The position numbers and the translations under genes were made by a program. A stretch of DNA of 64,000 nucleotides. Origin: Pseudomonas crudilactis. GTDB lineage: Bacteria; Pseudomonadota; Gammaproteobacteria; Pseudomonadales; Pseudomonadaceae. The notes under the pieces are model-generated. The model was not told the origin of the DNA, ran no database searches, and worked only from the letters and a program-made list of their open reading frames with translations. Shown in pieces: positions 9,446 to 17,782 of this stretch; position 1 is the stretch's first letter, and each line of letters starts with the position of its first letter. The DNA lies in the NCBI RefSeq assembly GCF_013433315.1, contig NZ_WXVV01000008.1, positions 124,001-188,000 on the forward strand, read 5' to 3'.

Positions 9446-9529
9446 TGTAGGAGCTGCCGAAGGCTGCGATCTTTTGATCTGGTTTTTAAGATCAATATCA
9501 AAAGATCGCAGCCTTCGGCAGCTCCTACA
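9446..9529. repeat. REPIN-like pair, TGTAGGAGCTGCCGAAGG family
   Basis: The left arm TGTAGGAGCTGCCGAAGGCT plus GCGATCTTTTGAT is followed by its inverted copy. It lies between gap and the ECF sigma factor gene. Other copies are at 14676, 26536 and 33498. Confidence 0.85.
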
Positions 9530-9586
9530 TTTCGATCCGCACAAGACCTTTACCGTTCTTTGACAAATCAAGGCTTGACCATACCG

Positions 9587-9605
9587 GCAGATGACAATCA
9601 TTATC
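9587..9605. promoter_or_regulatory. Fur box upstream of the ECF sigma factor
   Basis: GCAGATGACAATCATTATC agrees with the 19-base Fur consensus at 15 positions by my count. It ends 28 bases before the GTG start of the sigma factor gene, so iron-replete Fur should repress the whole heme-signalling cluster. Confidence 0.75.
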
Positions 9606-9633
9606 ATTCGCTTGAAATGGATCAGGTCCTCCC

Positions 9634-10152
9634 GTGAGTCAATCGCGCTTCAACCACGTCTTCCTCACCCAGCGCACTTCGCTGCTGCGAACGCTGGAAC
9701 GGATGGTCAACAATCACAGCACCGCTGAAGACCTGTTGCAGGAGACCTATCTGCGCGTGACGCGGGCGTTGAGCGAGCGGGCCATCGATCACCTCGAACC
9801 CTTTGTCTTCCAGACCGCGCGCAATCTGGCGCTGGATCATTTGCGTGCGCGCAAGATCCATTCGCGAACCATGGTCGATGATGTGCCGCAGGATGTCGTG
9901 CACAGCGTCGTCGCCCCCGCCAGCAGCGCCGAAGATGCCGCCCACGCCGAACAGATGCTGGAGCGCCTGAATGTGAGCCTCAGTCAACTCAGCCCCCGCC
10001 AACAGCAGATTTTCATCCTCAGCCGTTTGCACGGGAACAGTTATCAGGAAATAGCCGACGAGCTGAACGTATCCCTCAGCACCGTGCAGAAAGAATTGAA
10101 GCTGATCATGAGCATTTGCATTGGCGTCGCTGAACGCCTGAATGGCGACTGA
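9634..10152 (+). CDS. hxuI: ECF sigma factor, FecI type (probable HxuI heme-signalling sigma)
   Basis: A 172-residue extracytoplasmic-function sigma factor. Region 2 spans about residues 10-75 (DLLQETYLRV, FVFQTARNLALDHLRARK) and region 4 spans about 108-160 (LSPRQQQIFILSRLHGNSYQEIADELNVSLSTVQKEL, a helix-turn-helix). It is followed by a FecR-type anti-sigma gene and a TonB receptor with a signalling domain, the standard cell-surface signalling trio. The heme oxygenase downstream points to heme as signal, as for PA1300-1302. The start is GTG at 9634, and a Fur box lies upstream. The name rests on context. Confidence 0.82.
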   Translation: MSQSRFNHVFLTQRTSLLRTLERMVNNHSTAEDLLQETYLRVTRALSERAIDHLEPFVFQTARNLALDHLRARKIHSRTMVDDVPQDVVHSVVAPASSAEDAAHAEQMLERLNVSLSQLSPRQQQIFILSRLHGNSYQEIADELNVSLSTVQKELKLIMSICIGVAERLNGD

Positions 10153-10277
10153 GACTGTAGGGCTTTTCTGTAAGTGCCAGGATCGACTGCACGGATCATC
10201 GGGCTTTGTTACCCTTGCCCGACTTTTACGCTTCACTTAGAAAAACAGCCGTGCGCAGACACTGCCGAGGAAACACC

Positions 10278-11243
10278 GTGACGGACACCCACCGCTCGCC
10301 TTCGCCGGATTCGGTGCAGGACGCTGCCAACGCAATGGACCAGGCACTCGACTGGCTCATCGTACTCGGCAGCCCGGACGAGGAGCAGACCCGGCAATTT
10401 CACGCCTGGCTGGCGGCCGATCCGCTGAATGCCGAAGCGTTCGCCAAGGCCCAGGCGATCTGGGACGGCCCGCAAATCGCCCAGTGCGCGCAAAGCCTGG
10501 CGGCGAAACCGGCGAAAGTCACTTTCCTCAAGCGTCTGCGTCCGCACTGGAAGCCGCTGGCGACTGCTGCGGTGCTGATCCTCGGTTTGTTCAGTTTCAG
10601 CAATTTGCCGATGCGCCTTCAGGCCGATCATTTGACTGTGGTTGGCGAGCGTCAGCGTCTGCAACTGGAGGATGGCTCAAAAGTCCTGCTCAATACCAAC
10701 TCGGCATTCTCCAGCACCATCAACGATCAACAGCGCGTCGCCCGGTTGTTTCAGGGCGAGGCGTTTTTCGAAATTGCCAGCGGCCGCAGTCAACCGCTGG
10801 AAATCGATGCCGGCCCCGTCACTGCTAGCGTGCGCGATACCGCGTTCGCCGTGCGTTATCTCGACGGTGTGGCGCAGGTCAACGTGCAACGCGGCGATGT
10901 CGACTTGCGTGCAACGCATAACGATGCGCGCGTGCGCCTGACCGCCGGCGAGAGCATTCGCATCGGTCCGAACGGCTTCGACCGCCCGGCCAAACTCGAT
11001 GCCAACACCGATCTGGCGTGGGTTCAGGGCCGGCTGGTGTTCGAGAACTGCCCGCTGAATCAGGTGCTGGCCGAATTGCGCCGCTACTATCCAGGCTGGA
11101 TCATCAACACCAACGAGCAATTGGCCGACGTCGCGGTGACTGGCAATTACCGTCTCGATCAGCCGCTCGACGTGGTGCGCTCCCTCGCGCACATCACCTC
11201 GGCGCAACTGAAAGAATTCCCCGCCGTGGTCATCCTGAACTAA
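10278..11243 (+). CDS. hxuR: FecR-type anti-sigma factor / signal transducer (probable HxuR)
   Basis: A 321-residue inner-membrane regulator. The cytoplasmic part (residues 15-90) has the DUF4880-like stretch ALDWLIVLGSPDEEQTRQFHAWLAADP. One membrane segment lies at about 93-110, followed by a periplasmic FecR domain (about 120-220) and a C-terminal STN-like tail (LVFENCPLNQVLAELRRYYPGW). It should hold the sigma factor inactive until the heme-loaded receptor signals. I take the GTG at 10278 as start because GAGG lies 7 bases before it and the N terminus then matches the family; the longer reading from 10206 lacks this. Confidence 0.82.
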   Translation: MTDTHRSPSPDSVQDAANAMDQALDWLIVLGSPDEEQTRQFHAWLAADPLNAEAFAKAQAIWDGPQIAQCAQSLAAKPAKVTFLKRLRPHWKPLATAAVLILGLFSFSNLPMRLQADHLTVVGERQRLQLEDGSKVLLNTNSAFSSTINDQQRVARLFQGEAFFEIASGRSQPLEIDAGPVTASVRDTAFAVRYLDGVAQVNVQRGDVDLRATHNDARVRLTAGESIRIGPNGFDRPAKLDANTDLAWVQGRLVFENCPLNQVLAELRRYYPGWIINTNEQLADVAVTGNYRLDQPLDVVRSLAHITSAQLKEFPAVVILN

Positions 11244-11280
11244 ATGAGAATTATTTTTACTCGATAGCCAACCTCAGTAC

Positions 11281-11290
11281 GTCTCGTTAT
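11281..11290 (+). promoter_or_regulatory. Possible ECF-sigma promoter element before the heme receptor
   Basis: GTCTCGTTAT lies 75 bases upstream of the receptor start and recurs exactly at 14025-14034 before hemO. In both cases TGAG followed by a T-rich run is found 34-36 bases upstream. Iron-starvation ECF sigma factors often use CGT-type -10 elements, so this may be the HxuI target. It has not been matched to a measured promoter. Confidence 0.4.
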
Positions 11291-11365
11291 AGCCAATGCA
11301 ATTGATTCGCAACACGCGAAGCCAATCAGCCCCTATAAAGATTCGTGCGACACGGAGCGCTATCG

Positions 11366-13951
11366 ATGTCCTCACGCCTTACCCGCCAGACTTCCTCCCC
11401 TTCCCGCGTGCTGTCGCTGCTGACCGCTGCCATTCTGATGGCCGGTGCTGCACCGCTGATGGCGGCCACCGAACAACCGACGCGCAACATGGGCGATTAC
11501 TCGTTCGCCATCGGTCAGCAGCCGCTGGTGTCGGCGCTCAATGCCTTCACCGCCGTGACCGGTTGGCAGGTCGGCTTGCCGGCAGAATTGGGTCAGGGCG
11601 TGTCGTCGCCGGGCGTGCGTGGCTCGCTCCCTCCGGAAAAAGCCCTGGAGCGCCTGTTGGTGGGGACCAACCTGAGCTTCCGCAAAATCAGCAACAACAA
11701 TGTCGTGCTGGAAAAGCGCAACGCCAGCGGCACGCTCAATCTCGATCAGGTGACCATCAGCGCCACCCGTCAGGAGCAGTCGGTCAACAGCGTGCCGGCC
11801 ACCGTCACTGTGCAGACCCGTCAGGACCTGGACCGCAACAACGTCAACACCATCAAGGATCTGGTCCGTTATGAGCCGGGCGTTTCCGTCGGCGGCGCCG
11901 GCACCCGTGGCGGCATCAGCGGCTACAACATCCGTGGTATCGACGGCGACCGCATCCTGACGCAAGTCGACGGCGTGGAAGTGCCGGACGGTTTCTTCAA
12001 CGGCCCGTATGCCAAGACCCAGCACAACTACGTCGATCCGGAAATCGTCAAACGCGTGGAAATCCTCCGAGGTCCGGCCTCGGTGCTGTACGGCAGCAAC
12101 GCCATTGGCGGCGCCGTCAGCTACTACACCCTCGATGCCGACGACATCATCAAGCCGGGCAAAGACGTCGGCGCTCGTCTGAAAAGCGGTTACAGCTCGG
12201 CCGATGACAGCTGGTTGAAGTCCGCCACCGTTGCCGGTCGCGCCGACCAGTTCGACGGTTTGCTGCATTACAGCCAGCGCGACGGTCACGAGACCGACTC
12301 CTACGGCAGCAACAATGGCACCGGCCTTGAGCGCACCGCCGCCAACCCGGAAGACGTCAACGCCTACAACGTGCTGGCCAAGATCGGCTGGAACTACAAC
12401 GAAGATTCGCGTCTGGGTCTGACCTACGAAAAGTACAAGGATGATCGCGACACCGATCAGAAAAGTGCCTACGGCGGCCCATACTTCAATGGCGCCCCGA
12501 CCATCCCCGACAGCGTGTTGCCCGGCGGCATGTATCAGTGGCGCACCGGCAACGACACCATCACTCGTGAGCGTTTCGGCATCGAGCACTCGTTCGCCCT
12601 CGACAGCCTGCTGGTCGACAACGTTAAGTGGAGCCTCAACCACCAGATCGCCAAGACCGACCAGAGCACCACCGAGTTCTACTACCCGATCACCCGTAAA
12701 GTGCTGCGTACTCGCGACACCATTTACGAAGAGAAACAGTGGGTGTTCGACGCGCAACTGGACAAGGCGTTTGCCATCGGCGACACCGATCACGTGCTGA
12801 CTTACGGCACCACCATCAAGCAACAGAAAGTCACCGGTTCGCGCAGCGGCGACGGCACCTGCCTGGCCGTCGGTCGTGGCTGCACCGCCATCGGCGCGAC
12901 CAGCCCCGCTGACGTGTTGGCCAAAGCCACCGACTTCCCGGACCCGACAATCAACACCTACAGCGTGTTCGCTCAGGATCAGATCAGCTGGAACAACTGG
13001 ACCTTCCTGCCGGGCCTGCGCTACGACTACACCCAGCTCAAGCCGCACATCACTCAGGAATTCCTCAACACCGTGGCGGCTGACGGCCAAGGCACGGTCA
13101 GCGACAAGAACAAGACCTGGCACAAAGTCTCGCCGAAATTCGGCCTGACATACGCCCTGACCGAGAACTACACCTGGTACGGTCAGTACGCTGAAGGTTT
13201 CCGCACACCGACCGCGAAAGCTCTGTACGGCCGCTTCGAAAACACCACCACCGGCTACAGCGTGGCGCCGAACCCGGACCTGGAACCTGAGAAAAGCAAA
13301 AGCTATGAAACCGGTCTGCGCGGCAACTTCGAGCAAGGCTCGTTCGATGTGGCGGTGTTCTATAACAAGTACAGCGACTTCATCAACGAAGACGCCGTGA
13401 CCCCGGGCCGCAACGAGCTGACCTTCCAGTCGGCCAACATCAAGCACGCCACCATCAAGGGTGCGGAAGTCAAAGGTCGCCTGAATCTGGATGCGTTTGG
13501 CGCCCCACAAGGCCTCTACACCCAGGGCTCGATCGCCTACGCCTACGGTCGCAACAACGACAACGGCGAGCCGATCAACAGCGTCAACCCGCTGACCGGC
13601 GTGTTCGGTCTGGGTTACGACCAGGACAACTACGGCGGCCTGCTGAGCTGGACCTTGGTGAAGAAAAAGGATCGCGTCGACGACAGCAACTTCAAATCGC
13701 CGGATGGCGTCAGCAGTCAGTTCAAGACGCCGGGCTTCGGCATTCTGGATCTGGCCGGTTATTACAAAGTCACCGACGACGTCACCGTCAGCGGCGGCAT
13801 CTACAACCTGACCGACAAGAAATACTGGCTGTGGGATGACGTGCGCGGTTACGACAGCGTCGGCGAAGCGTCAGTGACGCAACCGGCCAACCTCGATCGC
13901 CTGACCCAACCGGGCCGCAACTTCGCGATCAATCTGATCTGGGACATCTGA
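11366..13951 (+). CDS. hxuA: TonB-dependent heme receptor with N-terminal signalling domain (probable HxuA)
   Basis: An 861-residue outer-membrane transporter. A signal peptide (to about residue 33) is followed by an STN signalling domain (about 45-96), a plug domain (about 115-225, with ILRGPASVLYGSNAIGG) and a 22-strand-type barrel ending in aromatic FAINLIWDI. The heme-receptor signature is present as FRTP at 612-615 and NPDL at 636-639. I start at the ATG at 11366 (ACGGAG nearby) rather than the GTG at 11345. The STN domain passes the ligand signal to the FecR-type protein encoded upstream. No histidine lies between FRTP and NPDL, unlike the classical HemR pattern, so heme must be held by other residues. 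Confidence 0.87.
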   Translation: MSSRLTRQTSSPSRVLSLLTAAILMAGAAPLMAATEQPTRNMGDYSFAIGQQPLVSALNAFTAVTGWQVGLPAELGQGVSSPGVRGSLPPEKALERLLVGTNLSFRKISNNNVVLEKRNASGTLNLDQVTISATRQEQSVNSVPATVTVQTRQDLDRNNVNTIKDLVRYEPGVSVGGAGTRGGISGYNIRGIDGDRILTQVDGVEVPDGFFNGPYAKTQHNYVDPEIVKRVEILRGPASVLYGSNAIGGAVSYYTLDADDIIKPGKDVGARLKSGYSSADDSWLKSATVAGRADQFDGLLHYSQRDGHETDSYGSNNGTGLERTAANPEDVNAYNVLAKIGWNYNEDSRLGLTYEKYKDDRDTDQKSAYGGPYFNGAPTIPDSVLPGGMYQWRTGNDTITRERFGIEHSFALDSLLVDNVKWSLNHQIAKTDQSTTEFYYPITRKVLRTRDTIYEEKQWVFDAQLDKAFAIGDTDHVLTYGTTIKQQKVTGSRSGDGTCLAVGRGCTAIGATSPADVLAKATDFPDPTINTYSVFAQDQISWNNWTFLPGLRYDYTQLKPHITQEFLNTVAADGQGTVSDKNKTWHKVSPKFGLTYALTENYTWYGQYAEGFRTPTAKALYGRFENTTTGYSVAPNPDLEPEKSKSYETGLRGNFEQGSFDVAVFYNKYSDFINEDAVTPGRNELTFQSANIKHATIKGAEVKGRLNLDAFGAPQGLYTQGSIAYAYGRNNDNGEPINSVNPLTGVFGLGYDQDNYGGLLSWTLVKKKDRVDDSNFKSPDGVSSQFKTPGFGILDLAGYYKVTDDVTVSGGIYNLTDKKYWLWDDVRGYDSVGEASVTQPANLDRLTQPGRNFAINLIWDI

Positions 13952-13960
13952 TCCGGTGAA

Positions 13961-14002
13961 CCTCACGGCGCGTGTTCAGGCACCGCGCCGTGAGGTTTTT
14001 TT
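13961..14002 (+). terminator. Rho-independent terminator after the heme receptor
   Basis: A perfect 12-bp stem (CCTCACGGCGCG with its complement at 13984-13995) and a run of seven T. Since it separates the receptor from hemO, hemO probably needs its own promoter. Confidence 0.85.
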
Positions 14003-14024
14003 ACGCTTGCACAGCGTCTTGTTC

Positions 14025-14034
14025 GTCTCGTTAT
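14025..14034 (+). promoter_or_regulatory. Second copy of the GTCTCGTTAT element, before hemO
   Basis: Identical to the decamer at 11281-11290 and placed 28 bases before the hemO ATG, just after the terminator. It suggests that hemO and the receptor are driven by the same ECF sigma factor. Confidence 0.4.
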
Positions 14035-14062
14035 CAAGCGCCTCTTTTATCAAGGACATGTC

Positions 14063-14659
14063 ATGACCACTTCGGAAAAAGCCCTGCGTTCGCAACGCTT
14101 GAACCAGATCACCAATGAACCGCACAGCAAGCTCGATGCACTGGTCAAAGCCCACGCGCCGTTCGAGACCCGCGCCAACTTCGCCCGCTTCGTCGTTGCG
14201 CAATACCTGTTCCAGTCGGAACTGGTCGAGCTGTACAACGATGCCGAACTGACCGCGATCGTCCCGGATCTGCCGGCCCGTTGCCGCGCCGAAGCGGCCA
14301 AGGCTGACCTGGCTGATCTGGACACCGAAGTACCGGCCCCGGTAGCCGGCGCGGTGAAAAATCCGAGCAAGGCCCGTGCGCTGGGCTGGATCTTTGTCTC
14401 CGAAGGTTCGAAGCTCGGCGCGGCGTTCCTGATCAAACGCGCCGTGGCCCTGGAGCTGAGCGAAACCTTTGGCGCCCGTCACCTCGGCGAGCCTGAAGGT
14501 GGCCGTGCCGAAGGCTGGAAAAGCTTCGTGCGCACCCTCGATTCGCTGCAGTTCACTGCCGAGGAAGAAGCCGAAGTCGAGCAAGGCGCGATCGACGCGT
14601 TCAACCGCTTCACCGTGCTGCTGGAACAGGCTTACGCCACCGAAGCCGAATTGGCCTGA
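14063..14659 (+). CDS. hemO: Biliverdin-producing heme oxygenase (HemO/PigA type)
   Basis: A 198-residue bacterial heme oxygenase that opens heme to biliverdin, iron and CO in the cytoplasm. The helical fold pattern is visible: TNEPHSKLDALVKAH (probable proximal heme ligand His21), PFETRANFARFVVAQYLFQ, and the distal helix AVKNPSKARALGWIFVSEGSKLGAAFLIKRA with the Gly-rich kink. It follows the heme-signalling receptor, so imported heme is the likely substrate. The biliverdin isomer made cannot be told from sequence. No heme ABC transporter is present in the window. Confidence 0.88.
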   Translation: MTTSEKALRSQRLNQITNEPHSKLDALVKAHAPFETRANFARFVVAQYLFQSELVELYNDAELTAIVPDLPARCRAEAAKADLADLDTEVPAPVAGAVKNPSKARALGWIFVSEGSKLGAAFLIKRAVALELSETFGARHLGEPEGGRAEGWKSFVRTLDSLQFTAEEEAEVEQGAIDAFNRFTVLLEQAYATEAELA

Positions 14660-14675
14660 CACAACACACATCCCC

Positions 14676-14755
14676 CTGTAGGAGCTGCCGAAGGCTGCGA
14701 TCTTTTGATGTTGTTTTCAAGATCAAAAGATCGCAGCCTTCGGCAGCTCCTACAG
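14676..14755. repeat. REPIN-like pair, TGTAGGAGCTGCCGAAGG family
   Basis: Inverted arms starting CTGTAGGAGCTGCCGAAGGC, about 20 bases apart, between hemO and the DUF454 gene. The long hairpin could also end hemO transcription. Confidence 0.85.
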
Positions 14756-14812
14756 GGGAACTGCGTAAGCCTGTAAGATCTCCATTCCGCTTCAGAAGCC
14801 ACCGCTGAGCCC

Positions 14813-15208
14813 ATGCCGCAACCCGCCTCCTCGAAACTCGCCCGTGTGCTGTTCGGCCTATTGGCCTACGTCAGCCTCGGCATTGGCCTGATCGCCATTG
14901 TCGTGCCCGGCCTGCCGACCACCGAGTTCATCCTTCTTGCCGCCTGGGCCGCGACCCGCAGCTCGCCGCGCCTGAGTGCCTGGCTGGAAAATCACCGCTT
15001 GTTCGGGCCGATCCTCAGCAACTGGCGCAACGGCAAGATCATTGCGCGCAAGGCCAAGGTCAGCGCCACGGTGAGCATGTTGCTCTGCGCCACGTTGATG
15101 CTGGTGATGCTCGATCATGGCTGGCCGGTCTATCTGGCGATTGCCGGGATGAGCCTGGGCAATCTGTGGATCTGGTCGCGCCCGGAATCTCTGGCAAAAA
15201 CTGCCTGA
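14813..15208 (+). CDS. DUF454 (YbaN-like) inner-membrane protein
   Basis: A 131-residue protein with the DUF454/YbaN pattern. A first membrane pair (about residues 12-32 and 34-52) carries GLIAIVVPGLPTTEFILLAAWAATRSSPRL. Next comes the loop WLENHRLFGPILSNWRNGKIIARKAK, and then a second pair of hydrophobic segments (about 84-120). The function of the family is not settled. YbaN-type genes are often seen near heme oxygenase or iron genes, which agrees with the location behind hemO, but a REPIN separates the two. The start ATG at 14813 gives the normal family length. Confidence 0.8.
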   Translation: MPQPASSKLARVLFGLLAYVSLGIGLIAIVVPGLPTTEFILLAAWAATRSSPRLSAWLENHRLFGPILSNWRNGKIIARKAKVSATVSMLLCATLMLVMLDHGWPVYLAIAGMSLGNLWIWSRPESLAKTA

Positions 15209-15451
15209 TCACGCTCGCCACAAGTCTCTCCTGCCCGTGACAAGCGCCGTCACCGTCCTGAAACATCCCTGTAATTAATCGCTTTTTCAGCACTTTCTCC
15301 TGCGCAAACGTTTAGCGCTGACCGTCCGTCGGCACGCGCCTCATGCGCTCTCGTTCCACGCCGATGAGCATTGAATGGCGCTGAATGGATTTGGCGAACC
15401 GGATAGTTCATATCCGCCTGCCACCCGTTTATTCATTCGCGAGATCGCCCC

Positions 15452-17590
15452 ATGTTCGACGCTCTGTCCATTCGCCTGAAAATCGTTCTGCTCTCCGGCC
15501 TGTGCCTGCTCGGTGTGGTTGCGCTGATCGTCGGCATGAACATTTACCAGACCAACCAGAACGACGAACTGGTCAGTGACTCCAGCAACAAGCTGCTCAC
15601 CGCCAGTGTCGAGAATCTGCTGCAAGCCAAAGCCGCTGAACAAGCAGTACGGGTGCAGAAGACCTTCGGTGAAAGCCTGACGGTGATCACGGCCGTAGCG
15701 GATCAGATCAAGGACATGCGCGTCATGGCCGCCAAGCGTTCGCTGGACGCCGGCGCCTTGCGCGAAGAGTTGAACCTGAGCCTGAAAACCGCTTTTGAGC
15801 GCAACGACAAAGTGCTCGGCATCTGGCTCGCTTTCGAACCGAACGCTCTCGACGGCAAGGACAGCGAATTCGCCAACGATGCCGCTCGCCAGTCCAATGA
15901 AGCCGGGCGCTTCGCCACGTACTGGAGCCGCGCCGCCGGCGCCTCGCTGAACACCATCATGGTCGAAGAAGACCTGACCAAAACCACCCTCAGCGTCAGC
16001 GGCACGCCGTACAACAGCTGGTACACCTGCCCTCGCGATGCCAAGCGCACCTGCCTGCTCGACCCGTATGCCGACACCGTCGGCGGCAAGGAAATGCTCA
16101 TGACGACCATCTCCGTGCCGTTGATCGTCGACGGTAAAGCCATCGGCGTGGTCGGCGTCGACATCGCCCTCGACGCCCTGCAAGCGGCGGCCGTGGATTC
16201 CCAGAGCAACCTGTTCAATAACGCCGGGCACATGCTGATCGTCTCCGGCAGCGGCGTGCTCGCTGCCGACAGCTCCGACGCCACCAAGGTCGGCAAAAAG
16301 ATCAGCGACACCCTCGGTGCCGATGGCAAGGATGTACTGCAACTGCTGACTTCGGGTACACCGAAGATTCTTGAACAGGGCGATCTGATTCGTGCCGTTT
16401 ACCCAGTTGATCCGATCGGTAACTCACGCGCCTGGGGCGTAGTCATCGACCTGCCGAAACAAGTGCTGCTGGCCGATTCGGTCAAGCTGCAAGCGGTACT
16501 CGACGACGCGCAGGAAACCGGCGTGATCACTGCGCTGCTGGTTGCCGTGGTCGCCGGTCTGGTCGGCCTGTTGCTGATCTGGCTGACCGCGTCCGGTGTG
16601 ACGCGTCCGATCAACAGCGTTGCCGAGATGCTGAAGAACATCGCCAGCGGCGAAGGCGACCTGACCCAGCGTCTGAACTACAGCAAAAAGGATGAACTGG
16701 GCGAACTGGTGAACTGGTTCAATCGTTTCCTCGACAAGCTGCAACCGACCATCGCGCAGATCAAGCAAAGCATCACCGAAGCGCGCGGCACCGCCGACCA
16801 GTCTTCGGAAATCGCCCGCCAGACCAGCGAAGGCATGCAGGTGCAGTTCCGCGAGATCGACCAGGTGGCCACCGCCTCCAACGAAATGAGCGCCACCGCC
16901 CACGACGTCGCCAACAGCGCCTCCAACGCGGCCAATGCCGCGAAAGGTGCCGATCAGTCGGCCAGGGACGGCATGTCGATCATCGAGCGCAGCACCCGCG
17001 ACATCAACCAACTGGCCGATGAAGTCAGCAAAGCGGTGACCGAGGTTGAAGCGCTGGCGGTGAATAGCGAGCAGATCGGCTCGGTGCTGGAGGTGATCCG
17101 CAGCATCGCCGAACAGACCAACCTGCTCGCCCTCAACGCAGCGATCGAAGCGGCCCGTGCCGGTGAGAGCGGTCGTGGTTTCGCGGTGGTTGCCGACGAG
17201 GTGCGCAACCTGGCCAAACGTACGCAGGATTCGGTGGAAGAAATTCGCATCGTGATCGAGCGCATTCAGACGGGTACGCGGGGCGTGGTCGCGACCATGC
17301 ATTCGAGCCAGACCCAGGCGCACAACAACGCCGGGCAGATTCGTCAGGCGGTCGATGCACTGGGCAAGATCAGCGACGCGGTGACGGTGATCAGCGACAT
17401 GAACTTGCAGATTGCCAGTGCGGCTGAGCAGCAGAGTGCGGTGGCGGAAGAAGTGAACCGCAACGTCTCGGCGATTCGTACTGTCACCGAAACGCTGACT
17501 GAGCAAGCCACCGAATCGGCGGCGATCAGCAGCCAGCTCAATGCCCTGGCCAGTCAGCAGATGAAGTTGATGGATCAGTTCCGCGTCTGA
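15452..17590 (+). CDS. Methyl-accepting chemotaxis protein with double-Cache sensor
   Basis: A 712-residue chemoreceptor. Transmembrane segment 1 lies at about residues 10-30, a periplasmic Cache-type ligand domain at about 35-350, transmembrane segment 2 at about 355-378, a HAMP domain at about 380-432, and a long cytoplasmic signalling coiled coil after that. The highly conserved hairpin tip ([20 protein letters not shown]) is near residue 550. The membrane-distal pocket has [20 protein letters not shown], with three cysteines nearby in the Cache domain, and the membrane-proximal part has [11 protein letters not shown]. Amino acids or related compounds are common ligands of this type, but I cannot assign one. 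It stands alone, flanked by repeats. Confidence 0.88.
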   Translation: MFDALSIRLKIVLLSGLCLLGVVALIVGMNIYQTNQNDELVSDSSNKLLTASVENLLQAKAAEQAVRVQKTFGESLTVITAVADQIKDMRVMAAKRSLDAGALREELNLSLKTAFERNDKVLGIWLAFEPNALDGKDSEFANDAARQSNEAGRFATYWSRAAGASLNTIMVEEDLTKTTLSVSGTPYNSWYTCPRDAKRTCLLDPYADTVGGKEMLMTTISVPLIVDGKAIGVVGVDIALDALQAAAVDSQSNLFNNAGHMLIVSGSGVLAADSSDATKVGKKISDTLGADGKDVLQLLTSGTPKILEQGDLIRAVYPVDPIGNSRAWGVVIDLPKQVLLADSVKLQAVLDDAQETGVITALLVAVVAGLVGLLLIWLTASGVTRPINSVAEMLKNIASGEGDLTQRLNYSKKDELGELVNWFNRFLDKLQPTIAQIKQSITEARGTADQSSEIARQTSEGMQVQFREIDQVATASNEMSATAHDVANSASNAANAAKGADQSARDGMSIIERSTRDINQLADEVSKAVTEVEALAVNSEQIGSVLEVIRSIAEQTNLLALNAAIEAARAGESGRGFAVVADEVRNLAKRTQDSVEEIRIVIERIQTGTRGVVATMHSSQTQAHNNAGQIRQAVDALGKISDAVTVISDMNLQIASAAEQQSAVAEEVNRNVSAIRTVTETLTEQATESAAISSQLNALASQQMKLMDQFRV

Positions 17591-17608
17591 CGCTACACCG
17601 TTGAACCC

Positions 17609-17698
17609 TGTGGGAGCGAGCTTGCTCGCGAAAGCGGTCTGCCATTCAGTAATGATGTTGAATGTGACGCCCCCTTCGCGAGCAAGCTCGCTCCCACA
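17609..17698. repeat. REPIN-like pair, TGTGGGAGCGAGC family
   Basis: Inverted arms TGTGGGAGCGAGCTTGCTCG and complement, about 45 bases apart, just after the chemoreceptor stop. Confidence 0.85.
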
Positions 17699-17782
17699 GG
17701 GGAGAGTGTTCATTCGCTGGGCTTTCATCTAATCCAATGATTTTTTGCACTATCATCGCCCTCTCGCTCCGGAGGGCCTTCG

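Noticed and set aside
11372..13510. 712-residue open frame antisense to the heme receptor
   Set aside because: Valine-rich, low-complexity shadow of the plus-strand gene, which has clear domain motifs.
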